Shown here piece by piece: positions 52,808-61,448 of a stretch of 64,000 nt of DNA. The position numbers and the translations under genes are program-made. Under the pieces are notes generated by a model. The model was given only the letters and a program-made list of their open reading frames with translations, was not told where the DNA came from and searched no databases. Source of the DNA: an uncultured Latescibacterota bacterium (GTDB lineage: Bacteria > Latescibacterota > UBA2968 > UBA8231); NCBI GenBank assembly GCA_951813615.1, contig OX638377.1, positions 186,001 to 250,000 on the forward strand, written 5' to 3'. Position 1 is the first letter of the stretch; each line of letters opens with the position of its first letter.

Positions 52808-55192
52808 ATGCAGCGCATTCGCTCGCACCAAACGTTCCTCCTATTTGCGGGCTTGAGTTTAGTAGCCCTCGTGCTGGCGGCGTACGCCCAGACTCGGAGT
52901 GCCGACCTAGAGGTGTACCGGGTAGATCGCAGAAACGAGTGGCAACAGTGGACCTTCCCGGCCGGCACGCTCGCAATTTCCCCAACCGGCTCGGTGACTC
53001 CCGTCGAATTTAAGGGCGTGCACAATGCTGCGGTCAACGCCGACGAATTCACCCACGAGTTGGTGAGCGGCAAAGAGATGCGCGGTGGCGCGTGGAAGGC
53101 CGGCACCAACCTCGCAACAGCCGGCCGGGCCATAGACGGCCGCGCTCAGACCTTCTGGCAACCCGACCCGGACGCTCCCTTAGAGGACTGGTGGATCGAG
53201 ATCAACTTGGGAAGGGCCGTGCTCGTGTCGGAGATTCGCCTCATTTTCCCCGATCAAGAGGGGGCACGGCCCTTCCGCGAGTTTCGCGTTTTTGGCTCTG
53301 AGGGCCGCCGCGTGACGCGCCAAGACATATTCTCTTTTCACTTGATAGGTGGCACCACCAAGCCCATTGACGAGACCGTGGTGACCTACGATGTGAAGCC
53401 GCTGGTGAGGGAGGTGACGCGAGTGCGGGGGAGCCGCGAAGAGGGCACTGCGGACACTACCCATGATTTGCTGCAATTCATAAGGATTTTGGTGGACGCC
53501 AAGACGCCGGACGCAGCCCTTGCCGAGGTGGAAGTGTACACACTCGGGGAAAATATCTCCTTGCAGACCCTAGAGCGCGGCGGCGTGATTCAGGAGCGCT
53601 CGGGCCGGGGCTTTCCCTTCAAGATGGCCGATGGCAACGCCAATACCGATTGGGGAGCACGGCGGGAGCGCGGCCAAGATCCCATCGCTTGGGACTGGGA
53701 CTTGGGCGCATTGTTCTGGGTGGATCGGATCGTGATGCGCACTTCGGATTTTCTCCTCCGCACCCTGACGTACGGATCCAACCTGCCCCAGATCCGCACC
53801 CATAGCTTGAGCGTTTCCAACGGTCGCCGCACGCTGACGGGCGAGGTTGATTTTGACCAACTCTTCATCGGCGATACAGATGCCTTACTCGCGTCCTCGA
53901 CCGAGTTTCCCGGCCAATTGACCTATCTTTTCGAGCCGCGTCCCGTTCGCTTTATCGCGGCCGAATGGGTCGGTGGCGGCGGCTCGCAGTCCAGCTTCCA
54001 GTACCAGAGCGGCTTTTTGATCGAGACGCTGGTGTTTGCGGTGGGTCACGTGGCCCAAGTGGAGATGAGTTCGGATTTCATCGACTTGGGGAAAATCGCC
54101 GGCGACAACCGGGCGAAGGTGATCAAATCCCTGCGCTGGGAAGCCGATCTGCCCCTAGGCGCTCGCATTCAGGCGCGCACTCGCTCGGGCAACGAGCTGC
54201 AAGAAAACTTTCGCTACTTCCGCAAGGATGGCACTGAAGTAACGGCCGAGCAGTTTGACCAGATGCCGAAGGCGCTGCGGGGCGAAACCCAGAGCACTAT
54301 CGGCATTGGCGAGGACTGGAGCGAGTGGAGCAACTTTTACCAGCGCTCCGGCGAGCAGTTCCTCTCCCCCAGCCCGCGCCGCTTCGTCCAAGTCCAGCTC
54401 ATCCTCAGTTCAGACCGCCCGACCACCGCGCCGACTGTACGCGCCTTGGAGATTGAATTTACCGACGCCTTTCTCGCCGGAGTCACCGGTGAGGTGCTGC
54501 CGCGCACGGCCGAGGCGGGCGTGCCCCAGCTTTTTTCGTTCCACGTAACGCCGGAGTTCGCGTCGCGTAACCCCGGGTTTAACCGCATTCTGCTGCAAAC
54601 CCCGTCGCCTGCCGACCCCGACGCGCTTGCTCTCACTATAGGCGGTGCCGAAGCCGAGCCAGCCGCGGTGCGCGTCGCCGGCGATTCGCTGCTCGTGGAA
54701 CTGCCGCGCACGGTGCGGCGAGAGGAAGTTGCGCTGACATTCAGTACGGTCGTAGAGCGCAACGCCACGCTCTTCCGGGCCTTCATCGGCAATGAGGGGC
54801 AGCTAGCGGTGTGGCAGCCGGTCGATCCAGCGCGCCGCGCCGCCACGACCGTCTATTTGCCCAGCGTCCCGGGCACTGACCAGTTGATTGCCAACCTCGC
54901 GGTGCAATCGTTCATCAGTCCTAATGGGGATGGGATCGGCGACACTGCGGAAATCCGCTTCCACGTCTTGAAGACAGACGCACCGGCCCAAGTGCAGATC
55001 TACACCCTCGATGGCCGACTCATCCGCACCCTTGAGAGCCAACGCCAGCCCGACCAGTCCTATCTCTACATTTGGACCGGCCAAAACCAGGACGAGCGCG
55101 TAGTTCCTCCCGGTTCGTACCTGTGCCGAGTGGAGGTGGAGGCCCAAGCCGGGGCCGCGAGCCAGCACCGCATTATCAGCGTGGCTTACTAG
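52808..55192 (+). CDS. Secreted discoidin-like protein with FlgD-like C-terminal domain (paralogue 3)
   Basis: A 794-aa exported protein, ATG at 52808 with AGGAGAGG upstream, signal peptide FLLFAGLSLVALVLAAYA. It contains a better F5/8 C domain than its paralogues (ATAGRAIDGRAQTFWQPDPD, then WWIEINLGRAVLVSEIRLIF), a repeat of it in the middle (MADGNANTDWGARRERGQDP), a beta region, and a C-terminal FlgD-like domain (FISPNGDGIGDTAEIRFHVL ... VVPPGSYLCRVEVE). It lies 12 bases behind paralogue 2, evidently by tandem duplication and divergence. It probably recognises surface or environmental glycans. Confidence 0.72.
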   Translation: MQRIRSHQTFLLFAGLSLVALVLAAYAQTRSADLEVYRVDRRNEWQQWTFPAGTLAISPTGSVTPVEFKGVHNAAVNADEFTHELVSGKEMRGGAWKAGTNLATAGRAIDGRAQTFWQPDPDAPLEDWWIEINLGRAVLVSEIRLIFPDQEGARPFREFRVFGSEGRRVTRQDIFSFHLIGGTTKPIDETVVTYDVKPLVREVTRVRGSREEGTADTTHDLLQFIRILVDAKTPDAALAEVEVYTLGENISLQTLERGGVIQERSGRGFPFKMADGNANTDWGARRERGQDPIAWDWDLGALFWVDRIVMRTSDFLLRTLTYGSNLPQIRTHSLSVSNGRRTLTGEVDFDQLFIGDTDALLASSTEFPGQLTYLFEPRPVRFIAAEWVGGGGSQSSFQYQSGFLIETLVFAVGHVAQVEMSSDFIDLGKIAGDNRAKVIKSLRWEADLPLGARIQARTRSGNELQENFRYFRKDGTEVTAEQFDQMPKALRGETQSTIGIGEDWSEWSNFYQRSGEQFLSPSPRRFVQVQLILSSDRPTTAPTVRALEIEFTDAFLAGVTGEVLPRTAEAGVPQLFSFHVTPEFASRNPGFNRILLQTPSPADPDALALTIGGAEAEPAAVRVAGDSLLVELPRTVRREEVALTFSTVVERNATLFRAFIGNEGQLAVWQPVDPARRAATTVYLPSVPGTDQLIANLAVQSFISPNGDGIGDTAEIRFHVLKTDAPAQVQIYTLDGRLIRTLESQRQPDQSYLYIWTGQNQDERVVPPGSYLCRVEVEAQAGAASQHRIISVAY

Positions 55193-55211
55193 GCTGCGAC
55201 GTGCATGTGGA

Positions 55212-55263
55212 TTGGACAGATCTCCACATTTTTAGCATACTATGTCCATTGATTGTGGACATA
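55212..55263 (+). promoter_or_regulatory. AbiE promoter and AbiEi operator
   Basis: TTGGAC (55212-55217), 18 bases, CATACT (55236-55241) forms a promoter. A perfect inverted repeat TATGTCCA (55241-55248) and TGGACATA (55256-55263) covers the expected start site. AbiEi antitoxins are known to repress their own promoter by binding such inverted repeats. Confidence 0.6.
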
Positions 55264-55286
55264 GATGTATATTATTGCGGTATAGG

Positions 55287-55940
55287 ATGCTTGGAACGAC
55301 CCCATTGCGACAACAGATTGATCGGGATGTCTTCGATTACCAACAGTTGGTCACCTGTTTGTCCCAATTTAGCAAGCCGCGCGACAAAATCCGCAGGTTG
55401 TTGGCCACTGGAGAAATCGTGCGCATTAGGAAGGGCTTGTACGCCTTTGGCGAGCCCCTCCGGAGAACACCCATCAGCCGGGAATTACTGGCCAATCTGA
55501 TCTACGGGCCTTCTTATATTAGTCTAGACTACGCACTGAGCTACCACGGACTCATACCAGAACGCGTCGAGATGGTTACCTCGGTGACATTGGGACGATC
55601 GCGCACCTTCACTACGCCCTTTGGAACCTTCTCCTATCGCTGCTTGAGCCAAAGTCGCTACGCCGTTGGGGGCGTTCTAGCAGAGAACGGCGATTTATCC
55701 TTCCTGATCGCTTCCCCAGAAAAGGCACTGGCGGACAAGGTCTGGGCCGACAAGCGCTTCGACGGAACTCGCTTGTTGAGCTACGGACCGTATTTGTTGG
55801 ACGACCTGCGGCTGGATCCCGCCCGATTGGCTGTCTTCGATAGCGACCGCCTTGATGCAATAGCGAAAGCCTACGATTCGCAAAAGCTCTATAGGCTCAT
55901 GCGCTATCTACAGATACTAAGGGAGCAGAGCCATGCATGA
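55287..55940 (+). CDS. AbiEi-type antitoxin (type IV TA), transcriptional autorepressor
   Basis: A 217-aa protein. The N-terminal winged helix (FDYQQLVTCLSQFSKPRDKI ... VRIRKGLYAFGEP) binds the operator; the C-terminal antitoxin domain contains ISLDYALSYHGLIPERVEMV and SPEKALADKVWAD, typical of the AbiEi_4 family. I chose ATG 55287 because the alternative at 55242 lies inside the operator repeat. In type IV systems the antitoxin counters the toxin without binding it. It overlaps the toxin gene by eight bases. Confidence 0.85.
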   Translation: MLGTTPLRQQIDRDVFDYQQLVTCLSQFSKPRDKIRRLLATGEIVRIRKGLYAFGEPLRRTPISRELLANLIYGPSYISLDYALSYHGLIPERVEMVTSVTLGRSRTFTTPFGTFSYRCLSQSRYAVGGVLAENGDLSFLIASPEKALADKVWADKRFDGTRLLSYGPYLLDDLRLDPARLAVFDSDRLDAIAKAYDSQKLYRLMRYLQILREQSHA

Positions 55941-56823
55941 GGCCATTCGCTCCATGCTCAACCGATATGCTCCCCAAACGCACGACGATCACGTCAATGC
56001 GCTGCGGGAGATACTGCAGGAGTTGGCATTGCTCGGCCTCTGGCGCAGCAAGTTTTTTGAGCGTGCCGCCTTCTACGGAGGCACGGCCCTGCGCGTACTC
56101 TACGGCCTAGATCGCTATTCCGAGGATATCGACTTCTCGCTGCTGGCACCCGACCCGGGGTTTTCACTTGGGCAATATGGCGAGGCACTCTTGCGCGAGA
56201 TCAACGGTTTTGGTTTTCGCGTCGAGTTTGAGCAAAAAGCGAAGAGCCAACAGACGGCCATCGAATCGGCTTTTCTCAAAGCCCATACGTTCAAACAGTT
56301 GCTCGTCATCGAAGCAGACGCCGAACGGCTCCCTGGCCTGCGTCCCGGGTCGGTCCTGAGGATCAAACTTGAGGTGGACACCAATCCACCCGGCGGTTTT
56401 GAGACCGAGAGCCGCTATTTGCTGCAGCCTATTCCGTTTGCGGTGCGCGTTTATAGTTTACCCGATCTGTTCGCCGGCAAGCTACACGCCATCCTGTGCC
56501 GGAAGTGGCAGACGCGCGTCAAGGGTCGAGACTGGTATGACCTAGTCTGGTACGCTGGCCGTCATCCACAGGTGAGTCTGAGCCATCTGGAGGTGCGCAT
56601 GAGGCAGTCGGGCGATTATCGGGACGAGACGCCTTTGACGCGGGACCGCCTCATGGAACTCTTGCGCCAAGCGATTGACCAACTCGATGTTGGTCGTGCG
56701 CGGGACGATGTGATGCGGTTCGTGCGCGACCCGCGCACCATCGACATTTGGTCGCAGGATTTCTTTCACAAGGTCGTCCAACGCATTGAAAATGGTACTG
56801 ACTTAACGCGAGGAAAGATATGA
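55933..56823 (+). CDS. AbiEii/AbiGii-type nucleotidyltransferase toxin
   Basis: A 296-aa DNA-polymerase-beta-like nucleotidyltransferase. Motif I GGTALRVL (49-56) and the metal-binding D65-x-D67 (SEDIDFSL) are intact; the later EVDTNPPGG and GKLHAILCRK ... GRDWYDLVWY blocks supply the third acid and motif IV. Toxins of this group modify tRNA or other targets by adding nucleotides, causing growth arrest and abortive phage infection. All catalytic residues are present, so it is likely functional. Its TGA overlaps the next ATG (ATGA). Confidence 0.88.
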   Translation: MHEAIRSMLNRYAPQTHDDHVNALREILQELALLGLWRSKFFERAAFYGGTALRVLYGLDRYSEDIDFSLLAPDPGFSLGQYGEALLREINGFGFRVEFEQKAKSQQTAIESAFLKAHTFKQLLVIEADAERLPGLRPGSVLRIKLEVDTNPPGGFETESRYLLQPIPFAVRVYSLPDLFAGKLHAILCRKWQTRVKGRDWYDLVWYAGRHPQVSLSHLEVRMRQSGDYRDETPLTRDRLMELLRQAIDQLDVGRARDDVMRFVRDPRTIDIWSQDFFHKVVQRIENGTDLTRGKI

Positions 56824-57749
56824 CGATGGCTAGCATGTACGCGCATTGCTGCGCTCCGTTCAGGGCATTCCTCTTAAGCCTAGCCCTCACCAGCCTCGCG
56901 TCTGCCCATGTGGGCGTCACGGTCCCCTTCGTCGAGGTGCCCGATCCCGCATCGATAACTATAGATGGCGACGACCGGGACTGGGCCTTTTTCGACTCTC
57001 GCCTCGCGTTGGATCGGGAGGGATTCTTCGACCGCGAATCAGACTACGTCGATGCGGCCGACTTCGACTTTACCATCTACACCGCTTGGAGTCCACCCCC
57101 GGACAATAGCTGGTACTGCTTCGCCCGGATCAGCGACGACACCCTCAAAATCGAAAACGAAGACCCGCTCAAGTGGTGGCAGGACGATACGCTGTCGATT
57201 ACAGTGGACTCCGACCACTCCGGCGGCAGTATCTACGGATTCTCCCGCGAGGAACTGGTCAACGGCCAACGCTACTACGCCCGGGTGTTGCCGTTGAAAC
57301 ACCCGCGTCTACCTCACGGCCAAGCTGGCTTTCTCGACCAGCACCACGACCCTTTCTTAGAGGAATTCCTGTGGGCAATGCACAAACCCCACTTTGACAT
57401 CGCTTGGACGATGCGCCCGCCCGACGCGGCCAACGGCACTTTGCACGTCGAATATACCTTCGAGTGGAAAGCGGCCTTGTGGGATGTGCTGGGGCCGAGC
57501 CCGGAGGAGAGCCAACGACACGTTTTCGCGCCGGGGCAGACGCTGCACATGGGATTCCGGCTGCTCGACGCCGACCGGCCGGGGTCGGGGCGCAAGCACT
57601 CGATGTACATTCTAGGCGGCCATCAGCATCAGGATCGCAACGCCGACCGAATGCCCGATTTTCGCACCATTACCTTAGATGAAGCGCAAAACTGGCGTAT
57701 GCCTGCAGAGCAGGATGTGGTGCAACCGTCCTCTGCGGACGGCAAATGA
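56820..57749 (+). CDS. Secreted CBM9-like protein (paralogue of 45031-45942)
   Basis: A 309-aa exported protein; ATG at 56820 overlaps the toxin stop as ATGA, but ATGs at 56826 or 56835 are also possible. Signal peptide: AFLLSLALTSLASA. The mature protein repeats the paralogue's landmarks: HVGVTVPFVEVPDPASITID, DGDDRDWAFFDSRLALD, DNSWYCFARISDDTLKIENE, TLSITVDSDHSGGSIYG and DADRPGSGRKHSMYILGG. It is the sugar-binding type of secreted protein and would normally follow the FlgD-domain genes; the AbiE pair now lies in between. Confidence 0.75.
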   Translation: MTMASMYAHCCAPFRAFLLSLALTSLASAHVGVTVPFVEVPDPASITIDGDDRDWAFFDSRLALDREGFFDRESDYVDAADFDFTIYTAWSPPPDNSWYCFARISDDTLKIENEDPLKWWQDDTLSITVDSDHSGGSIYGFSREELVNGQRYYARVLPLKHPRLPHGQAGFLDQHHDPFLEEFLWAMHKPHFDIAWTMRPPDAANGTLHVEYTFEWKAALWDVLGPSPEESQRHVFAPGQTLHMGFRLLDADRPGSGRKHSMYILGGHQHQDRNADRMPDFRTITLDEAQNWRMPAEQDVVQPSSADGK

Positions 57750-57784
57750 GCTGCGCGGCATACTCAAAAAAAGGAGTGATTTCG

Positions 57785-58615
57785 ATGATCATTGATACCC
57801 ACACCCATTTCTACGATCCGTTCAGACCCCAAGGCGTGCCTTGGCCGGAAAGAGACGACGAGATTCTCTATCGGCGCGCACTGCCCGAAGACTACAAGGC
57901 CCTAGCTGTGCCCGAAGGCGTAACGGGCACGGTCATGGTCGAGTGCAGTCCTTGGGTCGAGGACAACCAATGGGTGCTCGACTTGGCGGCCGAGGATCCT
58001 TTCATCGTGGGATTGGTTGGCCACCTCGAGCCCGCCGACCCGGAGTTTGCCGCTCACTTGGAGCGCTTTGCCGCCGACCCGGTCTTCGTCGGCATCCGCG
58101 CCCGCGTAGATGCAGCGGAAAGCCATGGCTTAGCCGCCGCTGAAATGCTAGTAGCCCATGATCTGGAACTGGACACGGGTTTACACGAAGGCGTGCCCGC
58201 GCTGGCAGAGCGCTTTCCCGAGTTGCGCGTCGTCGTAAACCACATTGGCGGCATCCCCATCGACGGCGGCCCGCCCGATCCGGCGCGGCTGGAATTGATG
58301 CGCCAGGCCGCGGCTCATCCGCAGGTTTATTGCAAGGTGTCGGGGCTGATGGATTTGCGCAGTCAAGTCAAGCCAGCGCCGACGGACGTGGACTTTTACG
58401 CCCCGGTACTCGACGCGCTATGGGATTTGTTCGGAGAGGATCGGCTGATTTACGGCAGCGACTGGCCGGTGTCCGACCGCAGTGGCCGTGAGTACGCAGA
58501 TATACAGCGCTTGGTGATGACGTATTTTACCATGCGCGGCGCAGAGGCGACGGAGAAATATTTTTGGCGCAATGCCAAAGCCGCCTATAAGTGGATTGAC
58601 CGCGCCGAAGCATAG
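57785..58615 (+). CDS. Amidohydrolase_2-family metal-dependent hydrolase
   Basis: A 276-aa TIM-barrel hydrolase starting at ATG 57785, with AAGGAG nine bases upstream. Signatures are IIDTHTHFYDP (metal-binding H-x-H), VVVNHIGGIPIDGG, YCKVSGLMDL and IYGSDWPVSD (C-terminal catalytic Asp), as in the ACMSD/2-pyrone-4,6-dicarboxylate-lactonase branch of PF04909. It probably opens a lactone or decarboxylates a sugar-acid or aromatic intermediate. It is likely co-transcribed with the upstream CBM9-like gene. Confidence 0.85.
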   Translation: MIIDTHTHFYDPFRPQGVPWPERDDEILYRRALPEDYKALAVPEGVTGTVMVECSPWVEDNQWVLDLAAEDPFIVGLVGHLEPADPEFAAHLERFAADPVFVGIRARVDAAESHGLAAAEMLVAHDLELDTGLHEGVPALAERFPELRVVVNHIGGIPIDGGPPDPARLELMRQAAAHPQVYCKVSGLMDLRSQVKPAPTDVDFYAPVLDALWDLFGEDRLIYGSDWPVSDRSGREYADIQRLVMTYFTMRGAEATEKYFWRNAKAAYKWIDRAEA

Positions 58616-58620
58616 CGATT

Positions 58621-59250
58621 CTAGAATTTATTGAAGTGATCGAGTAGTTCGTTAAAGCTATAGATCACCGAACTCTCCCCTTCATCATTATATCCTTCTG
58701 TACTATTATTTATCTTGCAAAGTACGGTTTGTATGCCGAACTCATTCGCGGCTGCTATGTTTTTCTCTCTATCGTCAACAAACAGCATCTGAGTTGGCTT
58801 TACATTTGCTTCTCTAGTCAGAACATCATAGATGCCTGAAGAAGGTTTTCTGATTTTTAGATCGCCGCTTATAAACCATCGCTCTATGTACCGATCCAAC
58901 TGAAATTTCTTTCGCAATTTAATTGACCATTCTGATACATCATTAGACAAACAGTAGATAGGTGCTTTAACTTGATTCTTGATGAGAGATAAAAAATCTG
59001 ATAGACCAACAGATAGTTGATGTCTGTCAAGGTACTCATCTTCAAGGTTGTAATCGACGCCTACTCTGGCCCAAAATTCTTCAGAAGAAAATTCGCCTAA
59101 GCTAGCCCGTGTATAAAGATCTTCGATGGCTTTTCTGTCTATACTTGATCCTTGCTCCCTAATAAATGGCACTAGTAATTCTTCTACATCGTCACAGCGT
59201 TGATATATAACGCCCATAGCATCTAGAACAAGAATCTTGTTAATGTTCAT
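58621..59250 (-). CDS. HAD-family hydrolase, AT-rich (probably transferred)
   Basis: A 209-aa haloacid-dehalogenase-like phosphatase. Motif I is LVLDAMGVI (nucleophile D10, with M instead of the second Asp, as in some HAD-IA branches), motif II YCLSNDVSE, motif III IRKPSSGIY and motif IV LFVDDREKN. The gene is strikingly AT-rich and uses AAA/AAT/TTA-type codons unlike its neighbours, which suggests recent transfer. It converges on the amidohydrolase gene with a 5-base gap. Confidence 0.8.
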   Translation of the reverse strand: MNINKILVLDAMGVIYQRCDDVEELLVPFIREQGSSIDRKAIEDLYTRASLGEFSSEEFWARVGVDYNLEDEYLDRHQLSVGLSDFLSLIKNQVKAPIYCLSNDVSEWSIKLRKKFQLDRYIERWFISGDLKIRKPSSGIYDVLTREANVKPTQMLFVDDREKNIAAANEFGIQTVLCKINNSTEGYNDEGESSVIYSFNELLDHFNKF

Positions 59251-59305
59251 CTACACTTCACCCCCCTAATTCAGGTTATAGTCAAGATGGCTGTAGCGCG
59301 GCCTG

Positions 59306-60616
59306 CTAGGCCGCGATGTGCCCGTAATAACGAGTAAAGATGTTTTCGAGGTTTTCCACGAGCTGGGGAGCCGCTAGCTCGCGCGCTACCATGAACTGGT
59401 TCCACTCGTTCCAGTATTGGCGATACAAGAACGGGTGCGCCCCTTCTAGCCCGAAGGAAAATGAGTAGAACTGCTCGGTCCCGGCGAGGATCTGATCTAG
59501 GCCTTGTTGGATGCCGGGTAGTGGCATACCTGTAAGCGGGCTGATCATCTGGGCGTGTTGCACCATCTGCTCTTGGAACCAGCGACTGTTGACCAAGCGC
59601 AAGAATTCTGCCGCCCGCTCGGGCTGGCGGGCCAGAGCAGGGATGCTCTGGGTGTTGACCGTGCCGATCAAGTCGCGCGGATTCCCGCGCCCGCCCCGGA
59701 CTGCGGGAAAGCGAAAGGCGTGCAAAGGAAAGTCCTTCCCAATTACTGCGGTCCGACCGCTGGTAAACCAACTGCCGACAAATACAGTCGCCGCTCGTCC
59801 CTGCCAGAACAAAAGCTCGGACTCGATGTGATTGAGGCCGGCAAACCCTTCTGCGAAATACTCCCGATCTAGCATCTGTTCGACCATGCGAGCAGCTTGG
59901 AGAAACCCAGGTTCAGTCCATTGGGTGCGGCGCTGGGGATCGCGGAAGGCTTGGCGCACCTTGTCGGCACCGAGGATGCGCTGGGCTAAGTGGTCGAACC
60001 ACCAACTCGTGTACCAGTGGATGCCATCTTGAGTAATGGGGACTATACCGGCGCGCTTGAGGCGCTCGCAGTTGTCGATAAACTGGTCCCAGGTCTGCGG
60101 ATTGAGGTCGGCACCAGCGCGTTGGTACAGCTCGGCGTTGCAATACACCTGGAGGGAAATCACGTTTTGGGGGATGGCGTAATAGCGGCCTTTGTACGTC
60201 AGCGGCCCTCGGTAGAGCGGGTCGAGTGTCTCCAGCCAAGTCTTGCCCGGCGTATCCCAAGAAGATCGCTGGAGGTACTCCGTCATATCGAGGACGTGCC
60301 CCTGTTCGACGTAAGCATAGGTCAAGCCAGTCTCGGCCGTGGCAAAGGACATGATGTCCGGCGGATGCCCCTCCATGACGCGGATCATCAATTCTTGGTA
60401 GCCGCCGCCGCCGCCGCTGGCTGGCTCAACTTGGACATCCGGGTGCTTCTCGCGGAAGCGCTCTACGGCCCGCCACATGATCTGGTTGATCGGCACTTGG
60501 GCGGCAGGCGGCTGGAGGTTGGCGATCTCCAGCACGTTTTCCCCAGGCAGGTAGCGGCCGCATCCACCGGCGAGGGCCGAAGCGGCCACGTATTTGAGAA
60601 AGTCTCTGCGCTCCAC
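59306..60616 (-). CDS. Sugar ABC transporter solute-binding lipoprotein (family 1)
   Basis: A 436-aa extracellular binding protein, GTG start at 60616. The N-terminus MERRDFLKYVAASALAGGCG combines a Tat-like twin-Arg motif with a lipobox (LAGGC). The mature protein has the Cluster D / SBP_bac_1 layout, including RFREKHPDVQVEP, ITQDGIHWYTSWWFDHLAQR and an NTQSIPALARQPE segment. It captures oligosaccharides or related ligands for the permeases encoded just upstream. No ABC ATPase is in the operon, so a shared MsmK-like ATPase encoded elsewhere is expected. Confidence 0.87.
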   Translation of the reverse strand: MERRDFLKYVAASALAGGCGRYLPGENVLEIANLQPPAAQVPINQIMWRAVERFREKHPDVQVEPASGGGGGYQELMIRVMEGHPPDIMSFATAETGLTYAYVEQGHVLDMTEYLQRSSWDTPGKTWLETLDPLYRGPLTYKGRYYAIPQNVISLQVYCNAELYQRAGADLNPQTWDQFIDNCERLKRAGIVPITQDGIHWYTSWWFDHLAQRILGADKVRQAFRDPQRRTQWTEPGFLQAARMVEQMLDREYFAEGFAGLNHIESELLFWQGRAATVFVGSWFTSGRTAVIGKDFPLHAFRFPAVRGGRGNPRDLIGTVNTQSIPALARQPERAAEFLRLVNSRWFQEQMVQHAQMISPLTGMPLPGIQQGLDQILAGTEQFYSFSFGLEGAHPFLYRQYWNEWNQFMVARELAAPQLVENLENIFTRYYGHIAA

Positions 60617-60618
60617 GA

Positions 60619-61446
60619 TTAGCCCTTCAATGCGCCGACGGTCAGGCCCTCTGTTATGCGGTTCTGCAACAAGATGAACACCACAATCAGGGGCAACATG
60701 ACGATTACCAGACCGGCAAATAACTCAGTCCAGCGCGATTCGGTTGACATGTTCCAAAACAGAGTTTGCAGGCCGCGAGCCAGCGTGTAGAGCTTGCCGG
60801 TGCGGAGGAGGATGAGCGACCAGAAAAACTCGTTCCAGTAGTTGATGCAGTTGAAGATGGAAACCGCGATTAGTCCGGGCTTGGCGAGGGGCAACGCAAT
60901 CGTCCAAAAGGTTCGCCACGGCGAGGCTCCGTCGATCAGTGCAGCCTCTTCCATTTCGGTCGGCAGGGTGCGAAAAAAACCCGTCAGGACAAAGATCGAA
61001 AAGGGCAGCCCGGTGGCTATGTAGAGCACGATCAAACCAAAGTGGCTGTTGGTTAGGTGCAAATGCCGCATCTGCATAAAGAGCGGGAAGAGGTACAGCA
61101 TGGGCGGCACCATCATGGCCGACAGGAAGAGATAGAAGGTGAAGCGACTGAACCGGAAGGCCACCCGCGATAGGACATACGCCGCCATAGCCGATACTAC
61201 TAGGGTGCCACTCGTGGCGAGCGCGGTGATATAGGCCGTGTTAAAAAAGTAGCGGCCAATTTCGGCGTTGTCCCAAGCGTACGCGTAATTGCTCCAGCGC
61301 AATTCGGCCGGCAAGGACCAAGTGCTGGCGAAAAATTCGGGATTGGTCTTAAAGGAGGTATAGGACACCCAGAAGAGGGCGATTAGGGAACTCAGGCAAT
61401 AGCCCCCCATGAGCAGAATGGCCAACAGTTTGGGCAAGCGAAGCAT
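60619..61446 (-). CDS. Sugar ABC transporter permease, MalG type
   Basis: A 275-aa membrane protein with six helices. The EAA loop that contacts the ATPase is EMEEAALIDGASPWRTFWTI, and MALG-type N-terminal GGYCLSSLIALFWVSYTSFK is present. It forms a heterodimer with the MalF-type subunit encoded immediately upstream (2-base gap). The binding-protein gene follows 2 bases later. Confidence 0.9.
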   Translation of the reverse strand: MLRLPKLLAILLMGGYCLSSLIALFWVSYTSFKTNPEFFASTWSLPAELRWSNYAYAWDNAEIGRYFFNTAYITALATSGTLVVSAMAAYVLSRVAFRFSRFTFYLFLSAMMVPPMLYLFPLFMQMRHLHLTNSHFGLIVLYIATGLPFSIFVLTGFFRTLPTEMEEAALIDGASPWRTFWTIALPLAKPGLIAVSIFNCINYWNEFFWSLILLRTGKLYTLARGLQTLFWNMSTESRWTELFAGLVIVMLPLIVVFILLQNRITEGLTVGALKG

Positions 61447-61448
61447 CT

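Noticed and set aside
42888..55192. Type IX secretion sorting signal on the FlgD-like C-termini
   Set aside because: These tails end in a VAY/VIY strand and lack the usual KxxxG-type sorting block; FlgD-like Ig domains are common without T9SS.
59297..59315. Perfect hairpin CGCGGCCT/AGGCCGCG at the end of the binding-protein gene as a terminator
   Set aside because: The stem includes the last codons and the stop, and no T tract follows; could be chance in GC-rich DNA.
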